From an uncultured Candidatus Melainabacteria bacterium (lineage in GTDB: Bacteria; Cyanobacteriota; Vampirovibrionia; Gastranaerophilales; Gastranaerophilaceae): a DNA stretch of 53,713 nucleotides. The notes below the pieces were generated by a model. That model made no database searches and was not told the DNA's origin. It was given only the letters and a program-made list of their open reading frames with translations. The stretch covers positions 1 through 53,713 of the forward strand of contig CATLDC010000013.1 of assembly GCA_949902595.1 (NCBI GenBank). The letters run 5' to 3'. Positions 1-8,501 of this stretch are shown here, one piece after another. Each line of letters begins with the position of its first letter. The first letter of the stretch is position 1. A program made the position numbers and the translations under genes.

Positions 1-2245
1 CGTATTTAAAGGTTTCATTGACTGTTGATTGGGAGGCGGCGACATTGGAGACCGGGGTGGTGAGGACGGCCGGGTTAAAGGAGTCGGAGGGGTTAGTGGA
101 GCCGGTTCCGCGGGTAAACAGGAAGTACCCGCCGTCGCCGAGGTTATCGTACTGGTTTTGGTTATCGTAGGAGACGGTGTATTTATATATAGGGGTATAG
201 GCTACTTCTTTTACGGTGGTGGAGACATTGTTTTTGAGCCCGGGTTCGGCGAAGTAGATGGCGGTGAAGTCGCGGCCGGCATCGGAGGTCAGGTGCAGGT
301 TTGAGACATTGAGGGTGCCGGTGTGGGTGCCGTAGGTTGGGGAGGTGAGGCGGTCCATGGTTTTGGAGGAGAGGTCGACGTCCACGGAAAGGTTGGTATT
401 GCCTGTGAGGGTAAAGGAGTTGAGGGAGGAGAGGCCGGTTTGGTTATTGATCATATTGAGGTGGCCGGAGTTGAGGGTAAGGTTATTGTGGTCGAGGACG
501 TTATCGCGGGTGGCGAGGTGGAGGGTGGTATTGGAGAGGGTGATATTGGCGCTGCCGGGGAGGTCGGGGTTAAAGGAGTCTGCTTCGACGGTGTTGTTGA
601 GGATGATGGTGCCGCTCGGGTCGCCAGTGAGGTGGAGGGAGTAGTTTAATCTTACAACTGAATCAGAGGAAGAATCATAGTCTTCAGGATGATGTGAAAC
701 ACCGCTGATTTTATCGTTTATTATAATTTTACCATTATTTCTTGCTATTAAGTTTACAGAGCCAACTGTATAATAATCTTTTTGAAGGTCCCAATCTTCA
801 ACATGTTTAGCACCGACATATATGGCATTTGAAACTTTTTCACCGCCGGTTATCTGCACATAATTACCACTAAATCTGGAAACAGCATTGTCTGCTATAA
901 TATTAAATTGTTTAGAATTCGTATATATAGCACCGCCCAAAGCTTTATATGGTGATTCAGCATAGTTATTTATAAAATTAGAGTTAATAATACCACCTAT
1001 AAGATTATTAGAAGAGTCTCTTGTTCCAATAAATTTTTCATTATAAATAGCTCCGCCTAAGGCTTGACCGTTAGATACAGAAGCATGATTTTCTATAAAA
1101 TCACCGGTGATGTCGCCAATAAAATTTAAATTATAAATAGCACCCCCAGCAACATAAGCATCCCAAGCGGGTTCAAACGCGTAATTTTTAATAAAGTTAC
1201 CTGTTATATTACCAATGATTCCGGAGGAATTATCGATTGCACCCCCTGTTCTTAAGGCATGATTTCCTAGAAAATCTCCTGCTATATTCTTAATATGTGA
1301 ATCAGCACCATTAAGAATCGCACCACCACTTTGGGAATAATTACCGATAAAATCGCCTGTTATATTACCCATTCTGACATAGGCACAGTTGTAGATAGCT
1401 CCACCAGCAGTGTCGGAATAATTACCGATAAAATCACCTGTTATATCTCCAATTTGACTTGAATAATTCTCTATTGCACCACCTACATGGTTAGAATAAT
1501 TACCTATGAAATTAGCAGTTACATTGCCTATAACTCCATTATTGAGAATCGCGCCACCACTATCAACAGAATGATTTCCGATAAAATATCCTGTTATGCT
1601 GTCTATATTTCCACCATTATAGATTGCACCACCTGCTCCATAAATTCCTCGATTTGGATCAGATACATAATTACCAATAAAATTACCATTTATATTATGA
1701 ATAGTTCCGTTGTTATAAACAGCACCGCCTTTCACATCAAAACCATATGTTACAGCATAGTTTCCGACAAAGTCAGATACTATATTGTCTATAGTTCCTC
1801 TATTAATAATCGCTCCACCAAGAGCATCTGAAGATGAAGAGGTATAATTTCCAATATAATTGCCTAATAAATCCCCATAATTTTTATTGGAACTAGCATC
1901 TAAACGATTTGATAAATCAGAATCCTCGTAAAAATAATTTATCGTTGTTTTGCCATCCGCAGAAGTTCCAATTTCTGTAAAGTTAAGATTATTATTTTTA
2001 TCGAGAACCCACTCGTAGTTTTTTATCTTAGAACCATCTCCATACGAGGTTTGCTTTAAATCAACACGGTAGTACTGCGGAACAAATTTGTTTGCCTCCA
2101 TATCAAACTCATATTTTGTGATAGTGTTTTCGCCTTTTTCTGTCACTGGTACAAGATTATATCCTTGAGCCGCATAAGCTTGAGAGCTAAGAAAAATCAT
2201 ACCGGCAAAAGCAGCAGCTAATATTAATTTACAGCCTTTATACAT
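1..2245 (-). CDS. Large repeat-containing surface protein, beta-helix/autotransporter-like (3' end outside window)
   Basis: The reading frame starts at an ATG at 2245 with GAGG 10 nt upstream and stays open to the left window edge, so the C-terminus is missing. The N-terminus is a signal peptide (MYKGCK, then a hydrophobic stretch ending SSQAYA). After about 110 residues come roughly eleven degenerate repeats of 25-32 residues, built on a G-x-F-I-G-N-Y core followed by a GGAI-x-N-x-G turn, as in polymorphic outer-membrane and beta-helix passenger domains. The last ~215 residues (1-645) are non-repetitive and include LHLTGDPSGT and DGGYFLFTRGTG; they resemble the end of a passenger before a barrel. 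Likely exported and displayed on the surface as an adhesin; the ligand is unknown. The DNA changes from AT-rich repeats to a clearly GC-rich tail near 645 without a frame break. Open frames on the + strand here are shadows. Confidence 0.7.
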   Translation of the reverse strand, partial: MYKGCKLILAAAFAGMIFLSSQAYAAQGYNLVPVTEKGENTITKYEFDMEANKFVPQYYRVDLKQTSYGDGSKIKNYEWVLDKNNNLNFTEIGTSADGKTTINYFYEDSDLSNRLDASSNKNYGDLLGNYIGNYTSSSSDALGGAIINRGTIDNIVSDFVGNYAVTYGFDVKGGAVYNNGTIHNINGNFIGNYVSDPNRGIYGAGGAIYNGGNIDSITGYFIGNHSVDSGGAILNNGVIGNVTANFIGNYSNHVGGAIENYSSQIGDITGDFIGNYSDTAGGAIYNCAYVRMGNITGDFIGNYSQSGGAILNGADSHIKNIAGDFLGNHALRTGGAIDNSSGIIGNITGNFIKNYAFEPAWDAYVAGGAIYNLNFIGDITGDFIENHASVSNGQALGGAIYNEKFIGTRDSSNNLIGGIINSNFINNYAESPYKALGGAIYTNSKQFNIIADNAVSRFSGNYVQITGGEKVSNAIYVGAKHVEDWDLQKDYYTVGSVNLIARNNGKIIINDKISGVSHHPEDYDSSSDSVVRLNYSLHLTGDPSGTIILNNTVEADSFNPDLPGSANITLSNTTLHLATRDNVLDHNNLTLNSGHLNMINNQTGLSSLNSFTLTGNTNLSVDVDLSSKTMDRLTSPTYGTHTGTLNVSNLHLTSDAGRDFTAIYFAEPGLKNNVSTTVKEVAYTPIYKYTVSYDNQNQYDNLGDGGYFLFTRGTGSTNPSDSFNPAVLTTPVSNVAASQSTVNETFKY
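960..1870 (-). repeat. Tandem degenerate coding repeats inside the surface protein
   Basis: About eleven copies of a 75-96 nt unit follow one another. On the + strand each contains a variant of AATTACCGATAAAATC followed by a short run ending in CCAAT or similar. The copies begin near 968, 1092, 1184, 1261, 1339, 1420, 1496, 1571, 1667, 1757 and 1844. On the coding strand they give the G-x-F-I-G-N-Y repeat. They are in frame and variable in length, so they are protein repeats and not a CRISPR array. Confidence 0.7.
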
Positions 2246-2380
2246 CACAAAATATCCTCATACAATTCCGTATATCTTTTTAATTCCACATTTTTAAAAT
2301 TTAATAACGCTTTTCGAGAGAAACTATTACAATAATTTACAAATCACAGAAGGAAGTGGTTGCTTTTGCTTAAGATTTTT

Positions 2381-2395
2381 TTTGTGATAAACTAA
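2381..2395 (+). promoter_or_regulatory. Candidate promoter box upstream of der
   Basis: The 15-mer TTTGTGATAAACTAA lies 7 nt before the der ATG and contains a TGA-TAAACT extended -10-like element. The identical 15-mer occurs at 49447-49461 ahead of the polysaccharide genes. No Shine-Dalgarno sequence is visible before der, so transcription starting next to the ATG is plausible. Confidence 0.4.
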
Positions 2396-2402
2396 CTGTA
2401 TT

Positions 2403-3749
2403 ATGAAAAGGAAACCAATTATTGCAATCGTGGGTCGCCCGAATGTCGGCAAATCCACCTTCGTTAACAGATTAGTCGGAAAGCGCCAGTCAATCGTAGA
2501 CGACCAGCCGGGAGTCACACGTGACAGAATTTATTTTGATGTGGAATGGCTCAACAAGCAGTTCACAGTTATTGACACAGGCGGAATCGTTCCGGGTGAT
2601 GAGGACGAAATAATGGTTTCCATCTACGACCAGGCAAAGATTGCCTGCGAGGAAGCTGACAAAATCATATTCATTGTTGACGGTATCGAGGGCGCAACCC
2701 CTGTTGACATGGACATTGCAAACATCTTAAGGCAGTCTGGCAAGCAGGTTTTTCTTGCGGTGAACAAAGTTGATTCGCACAACCAGATTACGATGCTTAG
2801 TGATTTCTACTCGCTTGCAATCGGAGAGCCTATTGCAATATCAGCGCTTCACGGTTCAGGAGGAGTCGGCGACCTTTTAGAAGAAGTTACTTCTGATCTT
2901 GAAGAGGATGAAAACATAGAAGAAGACACCACAATCAAGATTGCGATTGTAGGGCGTCCAAACGCTGGCAAGTCTTCGATTGTAAACGCGCTTCTCGGAG
3001 AAAAACGCGTCATTGTATCAGACATTTCAGGCACAACCCGTGACAGCATTGACTCTCGTTTAACATACAACGAGCAGGATTTTGTAATCATTGACACAGC
3101 CGGCATAAGAAAAAAGGCAAAGGTTGATTACGGTGTAGAAAAATTCGCGGTAGACAGGGCAATACGTTCGATTCGCGAGTGTGATGTTGCTCTTATGGTA
3201 ATTGACGCAACAGAGGCAATAAACGGGATTTCCGATCAGGACAAGAAGATTGCTTCAATAATTACGGACGCAGGCAAGGGTATGGTAATTGCAATCAACA
3301 AGTGGGATTTAGTTGAGGACAAGAAGTCAAACACAATCAACAAGTTTGAGCAAAAAATCGCGCACGAGATTCCGTTCCTTGATTACGTGCCAAAGATTTA
3401 CATAAGTGCTGTTACCCACCAGAGGTTGAACCAGATTTTCACCCGCGTAACAGAGGTTCAGGCAGAGCGCTCAAAGCGTGTATCAACAGGGCTTTTAAAC
3501 AAGGTAGTAAACGAGGCTTACGCGCTCAATCCGCCGCAGACGATTCGCAACAAGCGGTTAAAAATTATGTACTCAACCCAGGCTGCGATTGAGCCGCCGA
3601 CATTTATTCTGTTTGCCAACAACGAGGAGTTGTTAAAGGACCATTACAAGCGGTATTTAGAGAACAAGCTCAGAGAGGCGTTCGGATTCACGGGGACTCC
3701 GATAAGGATTTCGGTTAGAACCCGTTCTGAAAAGAAAAAGAGCCGTTAA
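2403..3749 (+). CDS. der: Ribosome biogenesis GTPase Der (EngA)
   Basis: 448 aa, the normal size for Der, which carries two tandem GTPase domains and a C-terminal KH-like domain and acts in maturation of the 50S subunit. The first P-loop GRPNVGKST is at residues 11-19, with DTGG near 58 and NKVD near 121. The second P-loop GRPNAGKSS is near 184, with DTAG near 232 and NKWD near 299. The basic C-terminus (RTRSEKKKSR) is typical. The gene is divergent from the surface-protein gene. Its stop codon lies within the left copy of the 57-bp inverted repeat, in a GAGCC...GGCTC hairpin that lacks a T tract. Confidence 0.97.
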   Translation: MKRKPIIAIVGRPNVGKSTFVNRLVGKRQSIVDDQPGVTRDRIYFDVEWLNKQFTVIDTGGIVPGDEDEIMVSIYDQAKIACEEADKIIFIVDGIEGATPVDMDIANILRQSGKQVFLAVNKVDSHNQITMLSDFYSLAIGEPIAISALHGSGGVGDLLEEVTSDLEEDENIEEDTTIKIAIVGRPNAGKSSIVNALLGEKRVIVSDISGTTRDSIDSRLTYNEQDFVIIDTAGIRKKAKVDYGVEKFAVDRAIRSIRECDVALMVIDATEAINGISDQDKKIASIITDAGKGMVIAINKWDLVEDKKSNTINKFEQKIAHEIPFLDYVPKIYISAVTHQRLNQIFTRVTEVQAERSKRVSTGLLNKVVNEAYALNPPQTIRNKRLKIMYSTQAAIEPPTFILFANNEELLKDHYKRYLENKLREAFGFTGTPIRISVRTRSEKKKSR

Positions 3750-3795
3750 GGCTCATGGAATTAAGAATAGTTGGAAGTATGAAAAAGATTTAATA
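3739..3795. repeat. Left arm of a 57-bp inverted repeat flanking the S8-L6-L18 segment
   Basis: This 57-nt stretch overlaps the der stop codon. The reverse complement of 8807-8863 matches it at 51 of 57 positions; most differences fall in the loop of a small GAGCC/GGCTC hairpin. The shared part includes GGAATTAAGAATAG and GGAAGTATGAAAAAG. The two arms face each other across about 5.0 kb. Confidence 0.85.
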
Positions 3796-3850
3796 CAATT
3801 ATTAAATCTAAAAAATTCTAAAAATACTATTGGTTATTTGGGCTATATAG

Positions 3851-4004
3851 AGTTTGCGGAAAACCTCCGTTTTTCTCGCAAACTCAGTGGAACGGTTTCA
3901 AGCCAGGTTGTGTGCTATCCCGCACACGACCTGGCTTTCACACACCGGAGGTCGGATGCAGAAAAAGTTCGAAAAACTGTCATTTTTCGAATTTTTCTGC
4001 ATCC
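3851..4004. other. Cluster of three strong hairpins in a non-coding stretch
   Basis: The gap from der (3749) to rpsH (4292) has no convincing gene. Its first part contains three successive inverted repeats: 3851-3884 (arms AGTTTGCG/CGCAAACT), 3900-3937 (16-bp stem starting AAGCCAGG, loop TATCCC, one G-U pair) and 3954-4004 (about 22-bp stem starting GGATGCAGAAAAA, one bulged G). ACCTCCG near 3863 could also pair with CGGAGGT near 3946. It may be a remnant of a small mobile or REP-like element, or stacked terminators. An open frame at 3854-4087 runs through all three stems and looks non-coding. Confidence 0.6.
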
Positions 4005-4033
4005 TCCTTAAGTTAACTTTTATTAACTTGTTC

Positions 4034-4062
4034 TTGCATATAAAACCCTCTCATGTTAGAAT
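4034..4062 (+). promoter_or_regulatory. Promoter for rpsH-rplF-rplR
   Basis: TTGCAT (4034-4039), a 17-nt spacer and TAGAAT (4057-4062) preceded by TGT form a good -35/extended -10 pair. Transcription from about 4069 would give a ~220-nt leader before rpsH, which fits this block being its own transcription unit rather than the tail of the S10 operon. Confidence 0.55.
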
Positions 4063-4068
4063 AAACCT

Positions 4069-4291
4069 GTTGGACTACCAAAAGTAAGCTTTTCAATGAG
4101 CGCAAATTAATTTGGCAAGCAACGAGTACTGGACAAGGGTGCCGGAAAGGGGCTGAGCCCTAGGGCGCTATCAAAGAACTAAAAGAGGTTCAAGAAAGGG
4201 TCGGGTCTAAGTCAAGGACTTAGCAATGGGGTGACAAACTACAGAAGACCTTAAAGAAACACCATTGTCCGCAAGAAAAAAGGATAAACAA
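4069..4291 (+). promoter_or_regulatory. Long structured leader of rpsH
   Basis: The leader contains GGGTGCCGGAAAGG (4137-4150), which also occurs in the S10 leader on the - strand (16527-16540), then a GGGCT...AGCCC pairing and a CTAAGTC-AAG-GACTTAG hairpin near 4208-4224. The arrangement suggests a regulatory 5' UTR, possibly autogenous control by a ribosomal protein. The ligand is not known. Confidence 0.4.
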
Positions 4292-4687
4292 ATGAACACA
4301 GATCCAATAGCAGATATGCTAACAAGAATCAGAAACGCTAACGTTGTTTCTCATCCGTCAGTAGAAATGCCTTCTTCAAAATTGAAAGTTGCTTTAGCAA
4401 AAGTTTTGAAGTCTGAAGGTTTCATCACTGACTACTCTGAAAGGGCAGAAGGACACTTCAAGTACTTAACAATTGAGTTGAAGTATGACGAAGCTAACAA
4501 GCCTGTTATCACTAACTTGAAAAGAGTTTCCAAGCCTGGTTTAAGAAATTACTGCAAGGCTAAGAATCTTCCGCAGGTTTTAGGTGGTTTAGGCGTTGCA
4601 ATCGTTTCAACAAGCAAAGGTTTATTGACTGACAGAAAAGCTAGAAAAGAAAACCTTGGCGGCGAAATTCTTTGCTACATTTATTAA
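4292..4687 (+). CDS. rpsH: 30S ribosomal protein S8
   Basis: 131 aa. Starts [16 protein letters not shown], the standard S8 N-terminus, and contains the conserved [18 protein letters not shown] C-terminal region with GGEILCYIY at the end. S8 binds the central domain of 16S rRNA. AGGA 7 nt upstream supports this ATG; an upstream in-frame start at 4265 would add nine residues not seen in S8. It heads the + strand trio S8-L6-L18. In most bacteria it follows rpsN directly, but here rpsN lies almost 5 kb away on the other strand. Confidence 0.97.
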   Translation: MNTDPIADMLTRIRNANVVSHPSVEMPSSKLKVALAKVLKSEGFITDYSERAEGHFKYLTIELKYDEANKPVITNLKRVSKPGLRNYCKAKNLPQVLGGLGVAIVSTSKGLLTDRKARKENLGGEILCYIY

Positions 4688-4775
4688 TGTTATAGCGGGT
4701 TCAATTGACAGAAAAGCCCGTTCACACAAAGTGGTGCCGAATTAGGTGTCACGCAACAAAAAGGAGAAAATTAAT

Positions 4776-5315
4776 ATGTCACGTATTGGTAAAAAGCCTA
4801 TTGAAATTCCATCAGGCGTTGAAATTAAAATAGATGGAAATGTTATAACAGCAAAGGGTCCTAAAGGGACTGAATCAGTTACTTTCAGAGATGAAGTAAA
4901 GGTTTCTGTTGCTGATAACCACATTATCGTTGAGCCAAACTCTGACGATAGAAAAACCGGTGCTTTACACGGTTTGTTCAGAACACTTATTGCAAACGCT
5001 GTACATGGTGTTTCACAAGGGTTCGAAAAGAAATTAGAAATCGTTGGTGTTGGTTACCGTGCTAACATGGAAGGTTCTAACCTCAACATGGCGCTTGGTT
5101 ACTCTCACCCTGTTCTTATTGTTCCTCCTGCAGGAGTTACCATTTCTGTAGAAGCTAACACTAAGATTTCAGTTAAGGGCTCTAACAAGCAGGCTGTAGG
5201 TGATGTTGCAGCGTTCATCAGAAGCAAACGTCCTCCTGAAGTTTACAAAGGAAAGGGTGTTAAGTACGAAGGTGAATACATCAGACGTAAAGCTGGTAAG
5301 GCTGGTAAAAAATAG
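4776..5315 (+). CDS. rplF: 50S ribosomal protein L6
   Basis: 179 aa, usual length. Begins MSRIGKKPIEIPSGV and contains the KGPKGT and RPPEVYKGKGVKYEGEYI-type signatures; the C-terminus is lysine-rich (RRKAGKAGKK). AAGGAG ends 9 nt before the ATG; an upstream GTG at 4746 is in frame but has no support. L6 binds 23S rRNA near the factor-binding site. The 88-nt gap after rpsH holds a short GTTC-rich spacer. The 177-nt gap after rplF holds the stem-loop described at 5340-5389. Confidence 0.97.
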   Translation: MSRIGKKPIEIPSGVEIKIDGNVITAKGPKGTESVTFRDEVKVSVADNHIIVEPNSDDRKTGALHGLFRTLIANAVHGVSQGFEKKLEIVGVGYRANMEGSNLNMALGYSHPVLIVPPAGVTISVEANTKISVKGSNKQAVGDVAAFIRSKRPPEVYKGKGVKYEGEYIRRKAGKAGKK

Positions 5316-5339
5316 TGCTACGCACGTAAGTATTTGGTC

Positions 5340-5389
5340 GGGTGACATTTGGTGGAACTACTGGATGGTATTGAGACTACTGGTCACCC
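5340..5389 (+). ncRNA. Conserved 50-nt stem-loop between rplF and rplR (copy B)
   Basis: Arms GGGTGAC (5340-5346) and GTCACCC (5383-5389) enclose a 36-nt loop with ACTACTGGATGGT and GACTAC. Copy A at 9008-9057 (- strand, after rpsN) has identical arms and the same loop length, with 28 of 36 loop positions identical. Similarity continues a little upstream (CTACG...ACGTA...GGTCG). The RNA role is inferred from the pairing and repetition. Confidence 0.5.
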
Positions 5390-5492
5390 TCAATGGTCAG
5401 ATTACCGGCTGGAAGGCGCGATATAACAAAGCTCGTATGAACCCTTGATTGGTTATCAAGAAGGTTTGAGCAACTAGAAAGGAAAAACCAAA

Positions 5493-5861
5493 ATGATTAA
5501 ACAAGAAATTAGAAAACCAAAAGTACAAAAAAGACACCAGGCTTTGAGAGTTAAGTTGGCTGGTACAACTGAATTCCCAAGATTGGCTGTATATAGAAGC
5601 ACAAAGCACATCTATGCACAATTGATTGATGACGAAAAACATGTAACAGTATGTTCTGCATCTTCAGTTGACAAAGACCTTAAAGAAAAGCTAGCTCACG
5701 GTGGCAACATCGAAGCTGCTAAGGTTGTTGGCGAAGCTATCGCTAAGAAAGCTCTTGCTAAAGGCGTTGAATGTGTTGTATTCGACAGAGGCGGATTCCT
5801 CTACCACGGTAGAGTTGCTGCTCTTGCTGATGCTGCTAGAGAAGCTGGCTTGATGTTCTAA
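5493..5861 (+). CDS. rplR: 50S ribosomal protein L18
   Basis: 122 aa. The N-terminus is basic ([19 protein letters not shown]) and the core has [18 protein letters not shown] and [20 protein letters not shown], typical of L18, which binds 5S rRNA. AAAGGA lies ahead of the ATG. The gene is followed by a perfect 17-bp terminator hairpin, so the usual next genes (rpsE, rpmD, rplO, secY) do not follow. Confidence 0.97.
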   Translation: MIKQEIRKPKVQKRHQALRVKLAGTTEFPRLAVYRSTKHIYAQLIDDEKHVTVCSASSVDKDLKEKLAHGGNIEAAKVVGEAIAKKALAKGVECVVFDRGGFLYHGRVAALADAAREAGLMF

Positions 5862-5873
5862 GAAAACAAATTT

Positions 5874-5914
5874 AATCAAGGGCGTCGGACTTCGTCCGAC
5901 GCCCTTGATTTTTA
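5874..5914 (+). terminator. Intrinsic terminator after rplR
   Basis: A perfect 17-bp stem starting AATCAAGGGCG with a TTC loop (5891-5893) is followed by TTTAT. It ends the S8-L6-L18 unit and could also act on the opposite strand. Confidence 0.85.
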
Positions 5915-5985
5915 TAAAAAATATACACTTTATCTGTTTTTCTGCTAAAATGTTCTTGTACAGTTATGTGCATGAGGGCTTATTT

Positions 5986-7983
5986 ATGAGGACTAAAAAA
6001 TTTTATATATCGTTGTTTGCACTTCTTATCTCGCTGTCAACAATTCAGGCAGAAGCAAAGATGACAAAGGAAGCGCACGCTCTTTATCAGCAAGCTTGCA
6101 GCTACGAGTACAAAAACGACTATAAAACAGCAATAAGCTTTATCCAAAAAGCCCTTGCAATAAACGGCGACGACGCAATGCTTTACACCAAGATTGCTGG
6201 CCTGTACTCTGATATCGGAAACTACGAAGACGCTCTGGGTGCTTACAAAAAAGCAATAAAGCTCCGCCCAAATGACGCATTTATCTACATCAGTATCGGA
6301 AACATTCTTCAAACAATGGGTGATTACGACAACGCGTACAACTCATTTACTCAAGCACAGCAGATTTATCCTGAATATAAGTACAATTACCTGAACCTTG
6401 CAAACATTGAGTATTTCAGAAGAAACTACAAAAACGCAATCGAGAATTACAACGCATTTTTAAGCGCTTACCCTGAGCATCAGGAAGCGAGCGAGAATCT
6501 GGCAAACGTATATTATGCTTCTAACGAGCCGGAAAAGGCTTGCGAATTGTATTCTACTGTTTACAAAAAGTACCCGTCAGCTTTCAAGGACTTTGCAAAC
6601 TACGGGATGGCTTTGTACGACACAAAACAATTTCAGGCAGCGGCAGAAATGCTTCAAAAGGCTGTAGACGACAATCCGGAAGACGAAGCAATTCTTGCGA
6701 AGCTTGCTCTGTCTTACCAGAACATCAACGAGAACGAAAAATCGCTTGAGTATTTCCAGAAAGTCTTCGACCTGAATCCGAAGCTTGTGGCGTTAAAGTT
6801 TGACTACGCAAACCTGCTTGGAAACATGGACAAGAACACAGAAGCAATAGAGCAGTACAAAGAATACCTGACTGCTTTTCCGGATGACGCTGATGCGTAC
6901 AGGAACTTAGGGCTTGTATACAAAAAGATTGATAACAACGATTTAGCGCTCTTCAATTTCGAAAAATCATACTCAAAGGATTCTTCAAATGTTGAGACAA
7001 AAAAAGAGCTTGCGCTTTGCTATCACAAAAAGCTCGATTATGTTAACGCGCTCAAGTACTACGATTTTGCGCTTAAATCAGAGCCTGACAACTTTGAGCT
7101 TCTTGCAAACAAGGCATTGACATTGCATGCAATGGACAATTACGTTGCGGCTATCGAGATTTACAAAGAGCTTTTAGACAAGCAGCCTAACGAAAGGCTT
7201 GCGCAGAATCTCACATCGGCTTCTATTGCTTACGGTTACAGCCTTTATGAGAAGCAGGATTACGGTCAGGCAATATTGTATTTTCAGGACGCGATTGACC
7301 TGAACGACAAGGAAGCGTCTGCGTTCTTCGGTTATGCGCTTGCAAACGACAAGATGGGCTGCACAGAGATTGCGCTTGCTAACTATGAAAAAGCGGTGTC
7401 GCTTGCGCCTTCTAATGTAGAGTACAATGTTGCGCTCAAGGATTTCAGGAGTGCGCACAAAACCGTTACCAAGCCGGAAGCACAGATAAAGGAGTCTGTA
7501 CCGCAGGTTAACGAGCAGGCAATAACTTACGATTCGTTAATCAAGCAGGGTGATGAAGCTTACAAGCAGCAGAAATATGACGATGCCATTGATTTTTACA
7601 CAAAGGCAGTAGTTTTTGTTCCGGACGACAAGGTAACAATGCTCAAGATTGCGAACCTTTACAAGCTTTTAGGCAACAACGCAAAGGCAGTAAGTTTTTA
7701 CGACAAGATTCTGACAATAGATGCTTGTAATGTTGACGCGCATTTTAACAAGGGGTTAATCTTTGCGTCACAAAAGAACTTTGATGAGAGCATAAAGTGT
7801 TTTGAAAAGGTTATCAGCCTTTCGCCTAATTATCCTTACGCATACTACTCACTCGGGCTTGCGTACGAGCAAAAGGGCGAGATTGAAAAAGCTATTGAGT
7901 ACTATTACTTGTACTCTGGCATTGAAACAGATGAAAAGATGTTAAACCTTGTTAATTCAAAAATCAAGCAGTTAGAAGAATAA
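5986..7983 (+). CDS. Exported tetratricopeptide repeat (TPR) protein
   Basis: 665 aa. The ATG at 5986 is chosen because GAGGG lies 7 nt upstream and it directly begins a signal peptide (MRTKKFYISLFALLISLSTIQAEA). The remainder is more than a dozen 34-residue TPR units with the usual W/Y-x-x-LG-x-x-Y and A-x-x-x-Y/F-x-x-A patterns, for example YTKIAGLYSDIGNYEDALGA and AYYSLGLAYEQKGEIEKAIE. A linker near residues 470-510 (KPEAQIKESVPQVNE) separates two TPR blocks. TPR arrays are protein-binding scaffolds; the partner is unknown. It probably acts in the periplasm. It shares a TAATG stop-start overlap with the lipoprotein gene, so the two are likely co-translated. Confidence 0.85.
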   Translation: MRTKKFYISLFALLISLSTIQAEAKMTKEAHALYQQACSYEYKNDYKTAISFIQKALAINGDDAMLYTKIAGLYSDIGNYEDALGAYKKAIKLRPNDAFIYISIGNILQTMGDYDNAYNSFTQAQQIYPEYKYNYLNLANIEYFRRNYKNAIENYNAFLSAYPEHQEASENLANVYYASNEPEKACELYSTVYKKYPSAFKDFANYGMALYDTKQFQAAAEMLQKAVDDNPEDEAILAKLALSYQNINENEKSLEYFQKVFDLNPKLVALKFDYANLLGNMDKNTEAIEQYKEYLTAFPDDADAYRNLGLVYKKIDNNDLALFNFEKSYSKDSSNVETKKELALCYHKKLDYVNALKYYDFALKSEPDNFELLANKALTLHAMDNYVAAIEIYKELLDKQPNERLAQNLTSASIAYGYSLYEKQDYGQAILYFQDAIDLNDKEASAFFGYALANDKMGCTEIALANYEKAVSLAPSNVEYNVALKDFRSAHKTVTKPEAQIKESVPQVNEQAITYDSLIKQGDEAYKQQKYDDAIDFYTKAVVFVPDDKVTMLKIANLYKLLGNNAKAVSFYDKILTIDACNVDAHFNKGLIFASQKNFDESIKCFEKVISLSPNYPYAYYSLGLAYEQKGEIEKAIEYYYLYSGIETDEKMLNLVNSKIKQLEE

Positions 7984-8387
7984 TGAAAAAATTTGGTTTA
8001 TTACTTTTAATCTTGTTAACATTCTTTCTCTGCGCCTGCACATTTGAGCGCGGGATAATATTATTCAACACGCAGCCAATAACAAGAGAAAACGCACTTT
8101 CTAACCAGAAGGTTTTCGCCTCAGGAGAGCGTGTCTATTACCTTTTTATCGCGCCCAAGAAGATGAAGAATGAGTTTATAAGGGTTCAGGTATTCAAAAT
8201 GACTCAGGACGCGCCCTGGGGCGGAAACGAGGTTGTAAGGTGCAAGGATTACCGGCTCATGCTTGATGAGAGATACTACCACACAAATTACTTTACCCTG
8301 CATGAATCCGGCAGGTATGTCATGCAAGTTTTTTCGCACGAGGATTTCCAGCACCCGCTTGCTTTAAACGATTTTTACGTTAAATAG
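7983..8387 (+). CDS. Small lipoprotein of unknown function
   Basis: 134 aa. A type II signal peptide with lipobox L-C-A-C (FFLCACTFERG) predicts lipid attachment at Cys19-20 and anchoring in the membrane. The mature part has an IAPKKMKNEFIRVQVFKM segment and a C-terminal beta-rich stretch (SGRYVMQVF). The pattern suggests a small beta-sandwich but I do not recognise the family. The ATG overlaps the stop codon of the TPR gene by 1 nt (TAATG), pointing to a two-gene operon and possibly a joint envelope function. Confidence 0.7.
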   Translation: MKKFGLLLLILLTFFLCACTFERGIILFNTQPITRENALSNQKVFASGERVYYLFIAPKKMKNEFIRVQVFKMTQDAPWGGNEVVRCKDYRLMLDERYYHTNYFTLHESGRYVMQVFSHEDFQHPLALNDFYVK

Positions 8388-8432
8388 TTCGGAGTAAAGA
8401 TTAGCTCTTAGCCCTATAGACATGCAGGTAAA

Positions 8433-8460
8433 ATTGTCATATAAAAATTATATAGACAAT
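8433..8460. promoter_or_regulatory. Dyad upstream of the GerE-like regulator gene
   Basis: ATTGTC (8433-8438) and GACAAT (8455-8460) form 6-bp arms around an AT-rich centre, 41 nt before the regulator start. The layout suits an operator for a dimeric HTH protein, perhaps autoregulation. This is inference from symmetry and position only. Confidence 0.3.
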
Positions 8461-8501
8461 GCATTGAATTTTTAGTGTAACCCTAAACATGGAGATCAGA
8501 C

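Noticed and set aside
323..649. Two glycine/valine- and arginine-rich open frames on the + strand
   Set aside because: They are mirror frames of the GC-rich tail of the - strand surface protein, which reads as a normal protein; no ribosome-binding site.
960..1870. CRISPR-like spaced repeats
   Set aside because: Repeat units are degenerate, of variable length, in frame and contiguous with a coding sequence; no unique equal-length spacers.
3739..3758. Terminator after der
   Set aside because: GAGCC/GGCTC stem without a following T tract; it is the left inverted-repeat arm with a degraded terminator.
3854..4087. 77-aa open frame before rpsH
   Set aside because: It runs through three strong hairpins, has no good start context and no recognisable protein features.
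5200..5448. 82-aa frame across the end of rplF
   Set aside because: Mostly within rplF in another frame and then the stem-loop; no ribosome-binding site.
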